A DNA stretch of 64,000 nucleotides from Pyxicephalus adspersus. Its lineage: Eukaryota > Chordata > Amphibia > Anura > Pyxicephalidae. The DNA lies in assembly GCF_032062135.1 (NCBI RefSeq), contig NC_092862.1, positions 99,174,713 through 99,238,712 on the forward strand, written 5' to 3'. Under the pieces are notes generated by a model. The model was not told the DNA's origin, made no database searches, and saw nothing but the letters and a program-made list of their open reading frames with translations. Each line of letters starts with the position of its first letter. The stretch's first letter is position 1. The position numbers and the translations under genes were made by a program. Positions 1-11,555 of the stretch are shown here, piece after piece.

Positions 1-610
1 CACACACGCTAGATTCTCATCCGATATCAGCCTTGAACAGATTATTAGAGGAGAACCATTAAACATGTGTCTGTAGCCCTAATCAAATCTAATTGAACCA
101 TTAAACTGAAATCTATCCCTCAGCTTAACCCCAACAGCTAATAAAGACTAAACTTGAAACCTAACCTTTGAAAATAATTAGGCTTAACTTGCAAACTCCA
201 AAACATAACACTAGTTTAAGGTCTAAAACATAAACAGCCAAAGTGACATGGTTGGCATTTAGTGAAAACGTTGATATTTTATTAGAGAATGGGCACACTT
301 TAAAAAAAATGAGAATGAAATAGCCAGATACTGACCCTAAAACCATTGCCTTGCTTTTGATTAGCTAAAATCATAAAAAGAAAATTGAAAAATTACAAAA
401 AAAATGATTACTGCTATGGTTAAACATTGCACTCTTGACAAAACAAAGATAATTATGCAAGGGTAAGTACTGTGACCAGTGGTGAATGCTCTAAGCAATA
501 CTAAGATCTGTAGGCACAATCTAGCTAAAACCCTGTGGAATTACAAAAGTAGAATGAATTGTCAAGAGTCAAGAGTAGAATGAAGATCAAGGTTGAAGCT
601 CAAACCAGGG
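1..610. other. No feature seen
   Basis: AT-rich unique-looking sequence. Short open frames on both strands lack any recognisable motif. I see no repeat boundary, RNA gene or exon. Confidence 0.5.

Positions 611-667
<57 letters not shown>
611..667. repeat. (ATCT)n microsatellite
   Basis: About 14 uninterrupted copies of the tetranucleotide CTAT/ATCT, equivalent to (GATA)n on the minus strand. The open frame that crosses it (559-843) simply translates the repeat as recurring Ile-Tyr-Leu-Ser and is not a gene. The lack of interruptions suggests it is length-polymorphic. Confidence 0.97.
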
Positions 668-682
668 CTTTATTAGTATTAT

Positions 683-998
683 TCAGGCAAGTCTTTGTTG
701 CAGAAATGGCAGGTGATGTACCTTCTGTAATAAAGCAAACTTACATGCCTGTTCACAATCTTCTTTTAAAGAGAAGAAGGTGCCAGAATATGCCGGGTAT
801 TTTGGAGTTACATCACCCTGACCCAGCTAATCAAGATGGCTGAAGATAAGGTATTCCAGAAGAGAAGAGAAGGAAGATGGCATTAACTGTGACTGAATGG
901 GGGCAGATGAGTGTATTTAAAAAAATCAGGAAGGTAAGTTATTCTTTTATTTGCATAAAGGACTTCACCCGTCCCTTTTGCAATAAAGTACCTGTCTT
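683..998. mobile_element. Foldback MITE-like repeat (approximate ends)
   Basis: The left arm, from about 684 (GGCAAGTCTTTGTTGCAG), and the right arm, ending near 997, form an imperfect inverted repeat of about 50-60 bp. Both arms contain GGCAGGTGA/GACGGGTGA-like and ACTTAC blocks in mirror order. I have an impression of this sequence type recurring in frog genomes (ACTTACATGCCTGTTC block) but could not search for it. No coding capacity and no clear target duplication. It lies directly beside the (ATCT)n tract. It could also be an older diverged repeat whose ends are misplaced by tens of bases. Confidence 0.4.
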
Positions 999-1009
999 GT
1001 CACTGTTTT

Positions 1010-2725
1010 TTTAAAATTTTACATTTAGTTCTGCTTTAGTTCAATTTCTCTCTACTTCGTAAAATTGTTGTAAAGTACAGGAATCAAAATGCCTAAAACG
1101 TTTCTGCATCTGCTCTGAACACCTATTTGCACTTTGACACATGTACAGATTGTCCTTCTTTTTTCACTCGGGGCAATAGAAAGTCAAAGAAAAAAATTCA
1201 CACAATGTATTACAATAGTTAATCAACCATAACAAATGTAATTGAATATACAAGTGTCGTTATTAGGTAATTAATTACTTTCCTGGAATAATCAGTGTAA
1301 TACATGCTGTGATTTTCAAATATTTGCAACCAACTAGAAATATGTGAAAAGAAGTTAGCTTTTTTTAATTTAAAGTGTCCAATTGGTTAATAATGATATA
1401 GTTATATTTTATGTAAATGGTTTGGATGTAATTTTAATTTATTAAAAGAGTGCTAGAAAAATATACAAAATACAGCAAATTACTCCTAAAGTATGTGCAA
1501 TCTCTTCTTCTCTGTGTCTCCTGATATAAATGTATATATAATTTTTTCGCACTTCATCTATTTAACACAATTGATTTATTAAAGGGTTTAGGCTGTTCAC
1601 TTAGCAAAGTAAATTACCACTCTGCATCCAATAATTCACTTAGCTTTATGAATTTGGCTAAAATTCACCAAGCAAAGAACATTTAAAATTACAAGCAAAG
1701 AAATGTTAAAAATGTTAAAAGTTAGACTGCTATCTTAGTTCAGATTTCCCTATGATAAACAATAGCATCAGCAAACATATTTAAACTTAAATACGTAAAG
1801 CTAAATATTAGATATCTATTCTCACTTGCACTGAAATGTCAGTCCTCTTGGTGGCGCTAGCTGTCAGCTTGCATCCAAGAAAAATGAAACATTCATTATA
1901 AATTTGGACCCTATAATAAAGGCTTCAGACCCTCCTACATAGGAAAAGGGAGCAACAAGCTTGTGATTTCTGGCTTACTAAGGAAGAAAGTGAGCAAAAC
2001 TGTATAGTCCGTATGTCAAAAACCAGACCCCCGCCTACACTCAGTGGTAGGAAATGCCATAGTTGGGGAAGAGGGCTTCTTCCCCACAACATTACCCTGA
2101 TGTTGTGGGGGTCTGTGAGGGAACCCTATTGAAATTTAGAAGCCACCTTTAAGAAGGGTACCCTAGATATCCACCACCTCACTTTGTAAAGGATTACAGG
2201 AGTATATAGTACCTTAAACATTCCAACAAATAGTTAAGCAGCCCTAGTAATAAAAACTCCAAACCACAGAATAAAAATCTTTACTTTTTTAACAAATTTA
2301 ATGGCTGTGAGGATTATATACTGCCAGTCAACAGCACAGCCTAACCAATCCTGACCAAAGTGATGTCCTCCTAAGCACTTCTGCTGATAATTTGCTCTAA
2401 CATCAACACCCGCAGCTTCCATTGCACTGCTATGGAAAGATTTTTTTTCTAATTTAACATTCTCCAAGAACCCCAAAATGATTTTGCATGTTGATGTCAA
2501 ATTGCTTGCATTTAAAATTAGAAAGAGATTGTACCAATTAAAATTGAACATGAGGATTGCATGGAAAAAGCAAAGAGAATTAAATTACAGTTTGCAACAG
2601 AAAAAGGAAACATATTTCATTCAAATCTAAAGCAGCATTTCAGAAGATGAACCATACCACCTTTGCAGCATAAAAGCTTAGTTATGGAAATGATATGCTT
2701 ACATTTTCACATGAATGTATATATA
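1010..2725. other. No feature seen apart from small hairpins
   Basis: AT-rich sequence with no recognisable gene or repeat family. A small hairpin sits at about 2066-2125 (GGGGAAGAGGGCTTCTTCCCC, then a CAACAT...ATGTTG pair), too small to classify. The minus frame at 2234-2551 has no recognisable motif. Confidence 0.45.
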
Positions 2726-2727
2726 TA

Positions 2728-3234
2728 CCGTATTTTCCGGCGTATAAGACGACTTTTTAACCCCGAAAAATCTGTGCCAAAGTCGGGGGTCGTCTTATAC
2801 GCCTGGTACTTACCTGCAGCTTGCTTCCCCTTGCTTCATACGTCCAGCGCGGCCGAGTCCCCGCTCTGTGCGGGGAGTATGAAGCAAGGGGAAGCAAGCT
2901 GCACACAGAGGAGAACGTGAGCTGGGATTGGCTCCCCAGTAGAGGAGGAGTGTGGAGCGCGCGAGGGGCAGTGTAGACTGTTACCCCCTCCTCCAATTAC
3001 CAGTACTGTACTGTTCCTTCTGCCTCTCAGTTCTCGCACAATAGCGAGATCTGACAGGCAGAAGGAACATTACAATACTGGGCATATAACACAACCCCTA
3101 ACTGATTGGTTCGAGTGGTCTGCCAATTAATTGGCAGACCACTCTAATCACCAATTAGCAGACCAATCTAATCACCACCAATCAGTTGGGGGTCGACTTA
3201 TACGCCCAGTCGTCCTATACGCCGGAAAATACGG
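2728..3234. mobile_element. Tc1/mariner-type MITE with internal hairpin chain
   Basis: Terminal inverted repeats of about 26 bp with one mismatch: the left end starts CCGTATTTTCCGGCGTATA and the right end is its complement, ending TATACGCCGGAAAATACGG. Both ends are flanked by TA, the mariner-type target duplication, although the flank is itself TA-rich so this is weak. There is no transposase, so the copy is non-autonomous. The interior is a series of inverted repeats: a perfect 27-bp pair at 2815-2841/2877-2903, an imperfect pair at about 3008-3030/3050-3072, and a perfect 30-bp palindrome at 3114-3143. Several short open frames here are translations of these arms. The GC-rich CpG-containing core contrasts with the flanks and suggests a relatively recent insertion. 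The superfamily is inferred from end sequence and TA only. Confidence 0.85.
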
Positions 3235-3279
<45 letters not shown>

Positions 3280-3315
3280 TTATACATATATATATATTTA
3301 TATATTATATACATA
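3235..3315. repeat. (TA)n tract
   Basis: Pure TA from about 3245 to 3278, then degenerate TA/TATT to about 3315. It abuts the right end of the MITE at 2728-3234, so either the element inserted into TA-rich DNA or the tract grew from the TA target site. Confidence 0.95.
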
Positions 3316-4402
3316 TTAGCATGCTTATGTTTATATTGTTCATGTTTTCATTACAGTAAAGTAATAGCCATAGGTATAAAAGCTTTCCTAACAGTGCATA
3401 TGATGAAGAGATCCCAAAGTTTTACAATTAGTAAAGAAATATTAGATGTCACAGAAAATGTCATTTTAATGTCAGTTGTGAAATTAGAAAATAATTTTTA
3501 TCATCAGTTTAATTAACAATATGAGGAATCAAGTTAGATTAATAAGCTGAAAATGTGTTTTTCCATGCCATTTAAATAAGATGTGTTCTACTGCATAACA
3601 ATTGGAATATCATTTTGAAATATTATGGAAAGCCTATATAAGCATGCTGTCTGCCTTGCAGAGGTCACTTTTAAATCCGAAATTAATCCAAAATAAATTG
3701 TGCACACATAATAGGCATACAGTTGATAGTGCCGTTCACTTTGTGATCAAACAGTTTATGGTGTAATTCATAGTACTGTAGAGAACTACAATCATTTTGA
3801 AAGGAAATCTAAAATAAACAAGATAAATATTTGTATTTTATATATTGCAGTTAGAGGAAGAAGTATTGCCATAATAACATTTTACAGGACATTTGGAAAT
3901 GCCAAGATCTTTTCTAAATATTACTCTTAGCCGTTGGTTTATAAAAATAAAAAAAAGCAGAATAAAATATTTTTAATAAATTTCATCAAAAAGGCACTAC
4001 CTAACATACACATCAATTTCAATGTAAGATGTTCCACTGCTCTATTTTTATCCAGTTAATTATACATCCACAATAGCTACTAGCAGGCTAGATATAAAAC
4101 AAATTAACACCTGGTTCTTCCTTGTATTTCTGCCTTGGTATATTAAGTGCTTCCGATTGTATGTGCAAGTTTTGTCTAATTTAGGACAGTCACAATTTAT
4201 TACCAAATTCATTGATATTTACACATCTGAACAGCTATGCAAAAATGCTTTGTACCTAAAGGGATATTTAACTACCTCAATCATTTTTATGAATAAATAA
4301 TAGCTTTTTTGTTTGCATAGATTGTAAACAATATTATATATACCTCTTTTCTTGTAAGTTGTATTTGATTGCACTTTAATTATGGAAAATATCAACTGCC
4401 TT
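3316..4402. other. No feature seen
   Basis: AT-rich DNA with no inverted-repeat ends, coding similarity or tandem structure that I can identify. Confidence 0.45.
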
Positions 4403-4668
4403 TATTATATATTATTATTACTATACAGCACCATCATATTACGCAGCGCTGTACAAAGTCCATAATCCTGTCACTAGCTGTCCATTAAGGGTCTCATAAC
4501 CTTATGTCCCTACCATGGTCATATGTCATTTATCCAGTCTAAGGTCAATTTTGGGGGAAAACCAATTCACCGAACTGCATGTTCTTGGGATGTGGGAGGA
4601 AATCAGAGTATCCTGAGGAAACCCACGCAGACATGGAGAGAACCTGCAAACTTCATGCAGATGATGAT
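4403..4668 (-). mobile_element. L2/CR1-like LINE 3'-UTR (or derived SINE) fragment
   Basis: Begins with an (ATT)n-like stretch, then CATATTACGCAGCGCTGTAC, which matches the complement of the L2-like tails elsewhere in this window (52680, 44000, 21460). Further in is GATGTGGGAGGAAA...GGAAACCCACGCAGACATGG, a block I recognise as very widespread in frog and fish repeats. Orientation is minus, because the A/T-rich tail is at the low-coordinate end. No coding part is present. Family assignment is from memory. Confidence 0.65.
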
Positions 4669-5781
4669 TGAAAGAACTTTTGCCATGCTGGAATTTTTAA
4701 ACATGGGGAGGGGAACCCAGAAAGTTTGACTAGCCCAGAAGTTTCTTCCACACCAGAAGAGAATCTGTAGAAATGGATCCGCCATTAGGGCAGACAAGGG
4801 GTACTTTTGTACCAGGTCCTGATAAAACAAGCTTGACTTTTGCAGTGCTGAAACTTTTATACATGGGGGAAGGAAGGATGTTTAACAAGTATGGGTTCCA
4901 AATATTTCTGATGGCAGTTCTGTGTATAAATACAAATCCTTTGGCAGGTAAAAAAGCTCAAATATAAGCATTTTACCTATGAGTTTAGCAGTTTGAATGG
5001 ACTTCAGCTTTAAAAAACTGTGATTATTCTAATGGTCTAGTCAATAAAGAAAATGAATCAAACCTTTGTGGCTTTAATGATTGTATAATCAGTAAAATTA
5101 ATGAGTGACAGCTGATTAACACCTGGTGTTAGTGAATTGCAGATGGATTAGTCAAGCAGGTTAGCGTGTGGGCAGAGATGATGGCTAATTTAGATTTCCC
5201 AATAACTGAATCATGCACAGTATAGAAGTAATGCATGCAAATTACTTACACTCTCATTTCCTATATATTGACATAATAAATACGCCAACGCAACATTTAA
5301 CTTTTATGAGATTCAGAAAAAATGTTTTGCTCATATTGTTGAATACTTCTCGGCTAGATTAATTTCCTTTTTGAAGTTTTTGTGTGGGATAGCAGCTGTT
5401 TTATTGTTTTACTGTAGCTAAATTTCTAAATATAATTTTTGGCATCCTCTTAAAAATGTCTACAAAAAAGTGTAAAGATCAACTCATGTATGAAAAAGCA
5501 ACACCTTTACTTCTTTTCCAAAGTTTTGCCATTATGGACATAAAAACAAATTAAATTATGTTTACACCAGAGTTAAATTACCAACAAGGCAACCTCAGCA
5601 GGGCTCTGGTTGAGGGGGTATGGAGCTGAATGACATAGTGAAAATATTATTGCACAGTTACTTATCCTGCATCTTACAGTTCTGTAACATATTCTTCAAT
5701 CCTAACATATCATGTAAACATAGAGAGAGCTCTTGCCCACACTGGCCAATCAATACAGAACTTTAGAGTACAAATAGCCAT
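4669..5781. other. No feature seen
   Basis: Unique-looking AT-rich sequence. Short open frames at 4603-4967 overlap the LINE fragment edge and show no motif. Confidence 0.45.
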
Positions 5782-6193
5782 TAGGGATGAGCAAGAATGC
5801 CTCTGGCATTCTCACAAAATTTCCTCGAACTTCAGTGCAGCCACAACTGCAATCATTGAGAAAATGCCCGGCAAAGGAGAACCTCCTGACATTGTAATAC
5901 AAGTATCTCCTACAAATGATGCATTTGTTACAGATACAACTGTATAATTTGTAAGAGATACTTATATTACAATGTCATGAGGTTCTCCTGTGCTGGGCAT
6001 CTTCTCAATAATTGCAGCTGTGGCTGCATTCATTAAGAAGAGTGTGCAATCCTCGGGGCACTAGAGGTTGAATAAACCTCTAGTGCCCAGGGATCGCAGA
6101 GGATTTCCAGAGCTGCATTTTTGTCAAGCGAGAAAGGTAGTTTCGCCGATTCGCTGCAAGATCGAACTTAATGCTCTCGCTTGCTCATCCCTA
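5782..6193. mobile_element. hAT-type foldback MITE with 8-bp target duplication
   Basis: Terminal inverted repeats read TAGGGATGAGCAAG on the left and the exact complement on the right (14 bp). The flanks are ATAGCCAT (5774-5781) and GTAGCCAT (6194-6201), an 8-bp duplication with one mismatch, which is the hAT length. The interior folds back on itself: about 5838-5915 and 5950-6035 are long imperfect complements (GCCACAACTGCAAT...GAGAACCTCCTGACATTG against CAATGTCATGAGGTTCTC...AATTGCAGCTGTGGC). A second small hairpin is built on CACTAGAGGTT/AACCTCTAGTG (6060-6083). No coding capacity. Confidence 0.88.
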
Positions 6194-6802
6194 GTAGCCA
6201 TTTCCAAACTTTCCTTTTGGCTCTGTACTATGATGAGCTGAAAAACTATGAATATTTCCAGGGAAAATATTGCAGGTCACTGATCTGGGAACTCTGTCTG
6301 TTTTATATAAGCAGATCCTTTACTGGATATAAAAAAGGTCCAAGAACTCCTTAGTATTTTAGCAGCTGCAAATTGTGCTACTAACCTTATTGATTCTCCT
6401 TTGGAGGGTGGTATTATATGATGTCACTTCACAGTTGTTAATATATACCTATATATTACATAATGTCATTTTAAACTTATCTGTATACAGCAGTTAAAAT
6501 AGTGTGATTCTTAAAAATCTAATTCTTAGCAACTGAGTTAAAATCATCTAGCACTTTGCACTCAGGAACTGCATTATTGAATAAAGGTTAATCGAATATA
6601 ATATTAGGCTATATATAAGCCTTTTTTCAAACCTAAATTCGCAAAAGAAGTCATTGAGGTCAGTGGAGACAATAGTTCCCTTAGAGTGATGGTCAGAATT
6701 ATACCTTCATAGTAAACTGAAAAAGGTCAGGCTCTGATGATAGACTTTGCCCTGGAACAATGTAGGCACTATGAAATGGGAGGTTAGTCACAAATTAAGG
6801 AA

Positions 6803-6855
6803 GCCCTTTGGAGGAACTCTAGAGTTCCACAGAACCCTGGCTAAGAAAGGCTGCT
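6803..6855. mobile_element. hAT-like fragment (CACTGTTTCTCAGCC family)
   Basis: GGAACTCTAGAGTTCCACAG followed by AACCCTGGCTAAGAAAGGCT resembles the right end of the element at 14513-14793 (GAACCCTGGCTGAGAAACACTG). It is only a terminal fragment. The opposite end was not found nearby. Confidence 0.5.
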
Positions 6856-8687
6856 CTAGATATTAGTATTTGAAGGTCGAAAGTAATATGTTTTCCCTGT
6901 CCCTGTATCTATATGTTTTGCAGAAGTAAAACCAAAAACTTTTATTGAGGAAGAAGAAAATTGCATCAAACAAGGGCAGGATACACTGAAAAAAAAAGTG
7001 AAAAAAAGCAGTGGCAACATACTACAACCAATAACTTGACTGCTGCATGCCTATGCTATTTTGAATACAACAGTAAACCAGGTCACAGCGTTACCTAACT
7101 AGAGATGAGCTTTGAGTTTACCTGACTTTGAGCTGGAAACCTTTTTGCATGTTCGCAAACATAATATTTAAGGCAGTTCTAACTATTTCCCGAATGTCAA
7201 TGCATAGACTGTAACATGAAAAAATATAATGTAACACAGTAACCTTAAGGTTATAATAATGGTAAATGGCATAGTGATAGCTCAATGACCTCAACATTTC
7301 TATACTTGAGGTAGCAATACAATTCTTACTTCAAAAGCCTGTCAAATAAAGTGAATTTCCCAAAAAGCGCAATTTCAGTGATAAATCCAATGTAATTCTT
7401 ACAGTACTTTATCTTGCGGTATTCACCTCTTCCTTTTCTTCTTTTGCCATCATTACTAGAAAAGCTTAATATAATGAATCCCATGGGCAAGGCAGTTCTT
7501 TCAGCTGTATGGTCCTTGAGTAAGATGAATTGCCATTCTTTGTGCCATTGTAGAAATACTGGTTATTGCTTTTTCCATTTATCCCTAAAGCAATTGGCCA
7601 GGTATGGTGCTAAATTCCATTGACTATGGTATAGATTTTCCACTTCCAACTAAGTGAAGCAGGAAAAGTTGCAAGCTTATGGATAACAACTAACATGGAA
7701 TCATGTAATTGGTAATTGGGTTTGAAGACACTGCAACAAGAACTTTTAAATTGAATATAGTAGACACTTCTGTCAATAAGGTAGTTAACTCATGAGTAAG
7801 CCGTGTGAAATTCAGTTTCATATACCTGAATTAGTTTGAGTTCAGTTCTAGCTTTTGGCAGGAACCAGTAAAATTACTTTGGATCTTATTTGGATCTTAA
7901 CAAGTTTACCAGTCCACTGACCGCAGGGAATTAACTACTAGCATTATTCCATAACTTCTCATTTGATAAATTGTTTGTCTGCAGAGCTGAGATGAAAGCC
8001 AAATGATTCTTTTAATATGTTAATAATAAATATTAATTGTTAGAAACATAGAATTTCACAAAACTTTGCCTTAACCCGTGGCGTTTCCTAAAAGGGTGTG
8101 ATTCCTTATGAACTCATAATTGGGATCTTTATCTTTACCACAAGCAGCAGTCTGATCAGTTGAAGATGATTTAGCAATGAAATGTCTATTTTTTTATTAG
8201 ATACTTTTGTTTCAAGTCTACATGGCTTATATTCGGGTTATCATATATTGATGATGATGATAAAGCATGGAATGTTGGGTCCGTTCAAGATAAAATCGTT
8301 CCTTGCCCAGGCTTGATCACTGAAAAATCCACAAAAAAGACAAAGAAGGAAAGAATATGTTACAAATTTATTGCATTTTCAGCCTTGTGCTTCCTACTTC
8401 TCTTGGTGTATGACCAAATTTACCATATTGGATTTAAGCCATAAGTGGTGTCCAAATAGCTAAGTCCTGGATGATGAGGATCTACCTTGGCCACCCTAGC
8501 TCAATAGCAGGTCACTCAGTTCCTTAAGTGTGAGGTTGTCCTTATTACTTATTTTTTTAATAAAGCACTTTCAGCGGCTTAAGAGCTACCATATGTTTGC
8601 TCAATTGATTCCCATACAGCAGTATTACAAGTATCTGGGTAGCCCATGTGTTCTGTTTTCCATCTCTTAACACAATCTGAAGACTCT
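6856..8687. other. No feature seen
   Basis: About 1.8 kb of AT-rich sequence with no recognised repeat. A TAGAGATGAGC string at 7100 resembles the hAT end at 5782 but has no partner end. Confidence 0.4.
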
Positions 8688-9056
8688 GGGCCTAATTTAT
8701 CAATTAAATCCGCGCTCGCTGGTCGCGCGTACTTTCGCGTCATTATATCGAGCCGGTTTACCGCGGGCTTGAGTCATATGCGCTCGTACACTCGCCTCCT
8801 CACTGCCAAGCCGGATGCTTGCCTTCATAACAAAATGGGCAATAGGGGTCGCGTATCCGCCAATTTGTGCCATTAGAAAGAATGATTTTTTAGGGGAACA
8901 GTGACTTTTAATGCAAGCTCGCCAGTGTAAAGCTGCCGGAGATGTGCGGCTCCGGCGGCAAGCTCTTTCAGTTGCTGTATTGCGCGACGGCGTACGATTT
9001 CGGATCACGAATACGAATGCGCGAGCGAGCTTCCGATTTTGCTTGATGAATTAGCC
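8688..9056. mobile_element. CpG-rich foldback MITE
   Basis: The left end, GGCCTAATTTATCAA, is mirrored by TTGATGAATTAGCC at the right end. Behind each is a GC- and CpG-rich block (CCGCGCTCGCTGG on the left, GCGCGAGCGAGCTTCC on the right), so the whole element can fold back. The middle contains a further GCCGGAG...CTCCGGC hairpin. No coding capacity: the open frames here are products of the CpG-rich arms. Target duplication is unclear. The preserved CpGs in an otherwise CpG-poor region suggest it is young or was unmethylated. Confidence 0.75.
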
Positions 9057-9336
9057 TCTCTGTCTCTAGCTACTTAATGAGAAAATTCTTTCTTGATATG
9101 TTAACATTTGCTATTACAACTGTAAATGATGATCTTCAGGACCTCTATTTTTCTGAACAAGTGTGTCAAACCTTGAGGTGCTAATATTTATGAGTTCATG
9201 AAATATCATATATCTGGGAGACTCTCTTGATGCCAGAGTAATTTGTGGAGTTCCTTGAGTGCGTTCTCTGAAGCATCAAGGTAGGATATACCAGGATAAA
9301 ACAACTTTTTTAAGAGTTTTAAGCCAAGGTTTAGTC
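9057..9336. other. Short spacer, no feature seen
   Basis: Sequence between the foldback MITE and the hAT element. Nothing recognised. Confidence 0.4.
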
Positions 9337-10412
9337 CATAGGTTCCCAACAGGGGAGGTACTGCCACCCGGTGGGCACTGAACACGTGTAAGGGGCATTT
9401 TGCAGGCAAGGCAAATTAAGGGGGCATTGAGGACAGCCGCCGCCCCCTTGGGCAATACACACAGAGATCCCTCTCCCGGTGTGCTGCCCAGCTCTTCCTC
9501 CTCCGTTTGATCCACGACCCTGGTTGGATCATTGAGCCGCCCAGCATTTGCATATGGGTGGCTCAATTATGGTCTGTCATCTGTGGGGACAGGATAGACA
9601 GGCATCACCTATCTTTTTTAATAGGATTCTGTTTCAATGTGAGCTCTGTGTGAGCAGCAGCATGAGAGCTGTCTGTGTCCATGCTGCTGTCATTACCCCC
9701 AATGTATAAATCTTCATATCTCCCACACCAATTGTTAGACAAATGTGAAATTTTCAGTGTACACAGGGAACCCTGAGAGCTGCTAATAAACTTTATTTTT
9801 TTTTTAAAGGCATGTAATGAAAAAGAAACCAAAGGGTTATCTACCCTTCTATGTAAAGTAAAAAATTGTGGAGTGAGCTATTTCAAGACCAGGGTTCCCG
9901 AATTGAGTTTGCATGTTAGGGGCCCACTTCCATGGTACTGCTAATTGTCTGTGCGCTGTGGTGCCTCAAATATAAATTTTCCCACTCACCAAACTTTAAG
10001 GCTGTGTTCAGACTGCCAGTGAGGTGGCACTATGTTTACTCCTTCCCCATGTCATGGTACCCTGCTTAGCGGGAGACGCTTAGTACTGCTCACTGCTGCC
10101 TAGAGTCAAATCTGCAGATGCTGCTGTGCGAGGTACTGAGGCGCTGGTGGGGTGCCTGTTACACATAGCTGGCCACTTGACACCAAGCTTTTTTCACTAG
10201 TAATATTATATTCATTTTTTTCATTAATATTTGTTTAATAATATTTTGAGTATTACACCAATATTGTTGATATCTTCTAATAAAATAATTTTAAAAATCT
10301 GTCCTTGTTTTTCAGTATATTGTATAGTATAGTTCACCAAGGAGGGGCGCTATCCAATCACTCCTTGAAAAAGTGGGCCCTGACAAACAAAGGTTGGTAA
10401 CGGTAACCTATG
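9337..10412. mobile_element. Non-autonomous hAT element, 8-bp target duplication
   Basis: The ends read CATAGGTTCCCAAC on the left and GTTGGTAACGGTAACCTATG on the right, so the terminal CATAGGTT is exactly inverted. The flanks are GTTTAGTC at 9329-9336 and GTTTAGTC at 10413-10420, an exact 8-bp duplication and diagnostic of hAT. The left subterminal part is GC-rich (GGGGAGGTACTGCCACCCGG) and the right carries GGGGCGCTATCC and CCTTGAAAAAGTGGGCCC, like Charlie-type hAT ends. I could not read a hAT transposase in any frame, so this is a roughly 1.08-kb non-autonomous or gutted copy. A T-rich stretch at 9790-9805 is the only low-complexity interruption. Confidence 0.85.
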
Positions 10413-10420
10413 GTTTAGTC

Positions 10421-11428
10421 TATAAAACTGGTAAAATCTAGCTGTAGTTTGGACTGTGAATGTTGTGACAGAGTGTCCCTAAAAATGTCAGGAAAAGAGT
10501 TATAATGACTCCAGGGGGAAGACAGTGGTCATATGTGTGTAAGTTTTGGGAGGAAAACCAGAATCTTTGGGGGCCTGGAGCCGGCCAAGGAAGTGAAGGG
10601 TGGGCTCCTTGGCCCAATCCTGACTGGGATATGTTCAATTTAAAAAGGTGATTAGTCAGAGGCTGAGAGAGCCAGTGTGTTTTAGGAATGGGAAAAGAGA
10701 AGAGCTCCAGGAAAGCCAGTGTCCAACTGAGTTAACAGCAAGAAGAAATAGGGACAGACAGGGTTTTAAGGTTTTAAGTATTTTATATATGCGTTTATTT
10801 AGTGAACAATTTCATTATGGCCCTGACTCTAACAGAGACCAACTAATCTATTCAAATAACATAATTTTTTGAATACAAAGTAACGATAAAGAGTCTATAT
10901 TTTCATAAGTTTTTTTTCATACTATCACTCATATATTAAGAGGTATCTCACAGTGCCCAACGCTTTTCACCTTTTGGCTTTCTCAGGGGACCACTGAGAT
11001 TAAGAATATATTTTTGAGATATTACTATACAGATCTAATGGAGGACAGCTGAGTCTGTGCATCCCTATCGTTTAGATAAAATATTCTCATGAGGTCTGGC
11101 TGTAGTGTATAAAGGGATCAGTGCTGGGAAGAACTTTTTGAAACAGCTACATACAATCATTAATTAGGATAGTGTAGGATTAGGAAGTTTTAGATAATGA
11201 TCAAGATGTCAATAACAGACAGATCTTATAGAGTGACACCCATTAGTTTTATTGGTATCCACATGGAAAACAATTAAGGCTTAGAATGTTTTTAGCTCAT
11301 TTGTATATATTGTCCAATGCGATTCAGTTGATCACTAATAGTGTGACTGTATTGAATTGTAGGAAATAAGTAAGCAGATAGTGTATTGATATCTCAGTTT
11401 GCCAGTTATCCAAGGGATGTTGATTGAT
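10421..11428. other. No gene; possible unclassified old repeat
   Basis: Positions 10430-10780 are less AT-rich (GGGGGCCTGGAGCCGGCC, AGCCAGTGT blocks) and may be an old repeat I cannot name. The rest is AT-rich with nothing recognised. Confidence 0.35.
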
Positions 11429-11555
11429 ATTATGGGGGTTGGAGTTTATATGAGGGGGGATGAGGCTGTGCTGCGGACGCCCTGTCTAACACTTTACCAC
11501 CTCACTGAACCACCAATAAACTGGGAGTTTAAAAACCATCTCCAACCCCCATAAT
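11429..11555. mobile_element. Short MITE-like inverted repeat
   Basis: A perfect 16-bp inverted repeat, ATTATGGGGGTTGGAG at 11429-11444 and its complement at 11540-11555, encloses about 95 bp with GC-rich blocks (TGCTGCGGACGCCCTGTC). This is the architecture of a very short MITE. No clear target duplication beyond the TA-containing ends. Confidence 0.5.

Noticed and set aside
559..843. 94-codon plus-strand open frame
   Set aside because: About half of it is a translation of the (ATCT)n tract, and the rest lies in a foldback repeat.
7100..7112. TAGAGATGAGC as another hAT left end
   Set aside because: No partner end downstream and no duplication. A single short string is not evidence.
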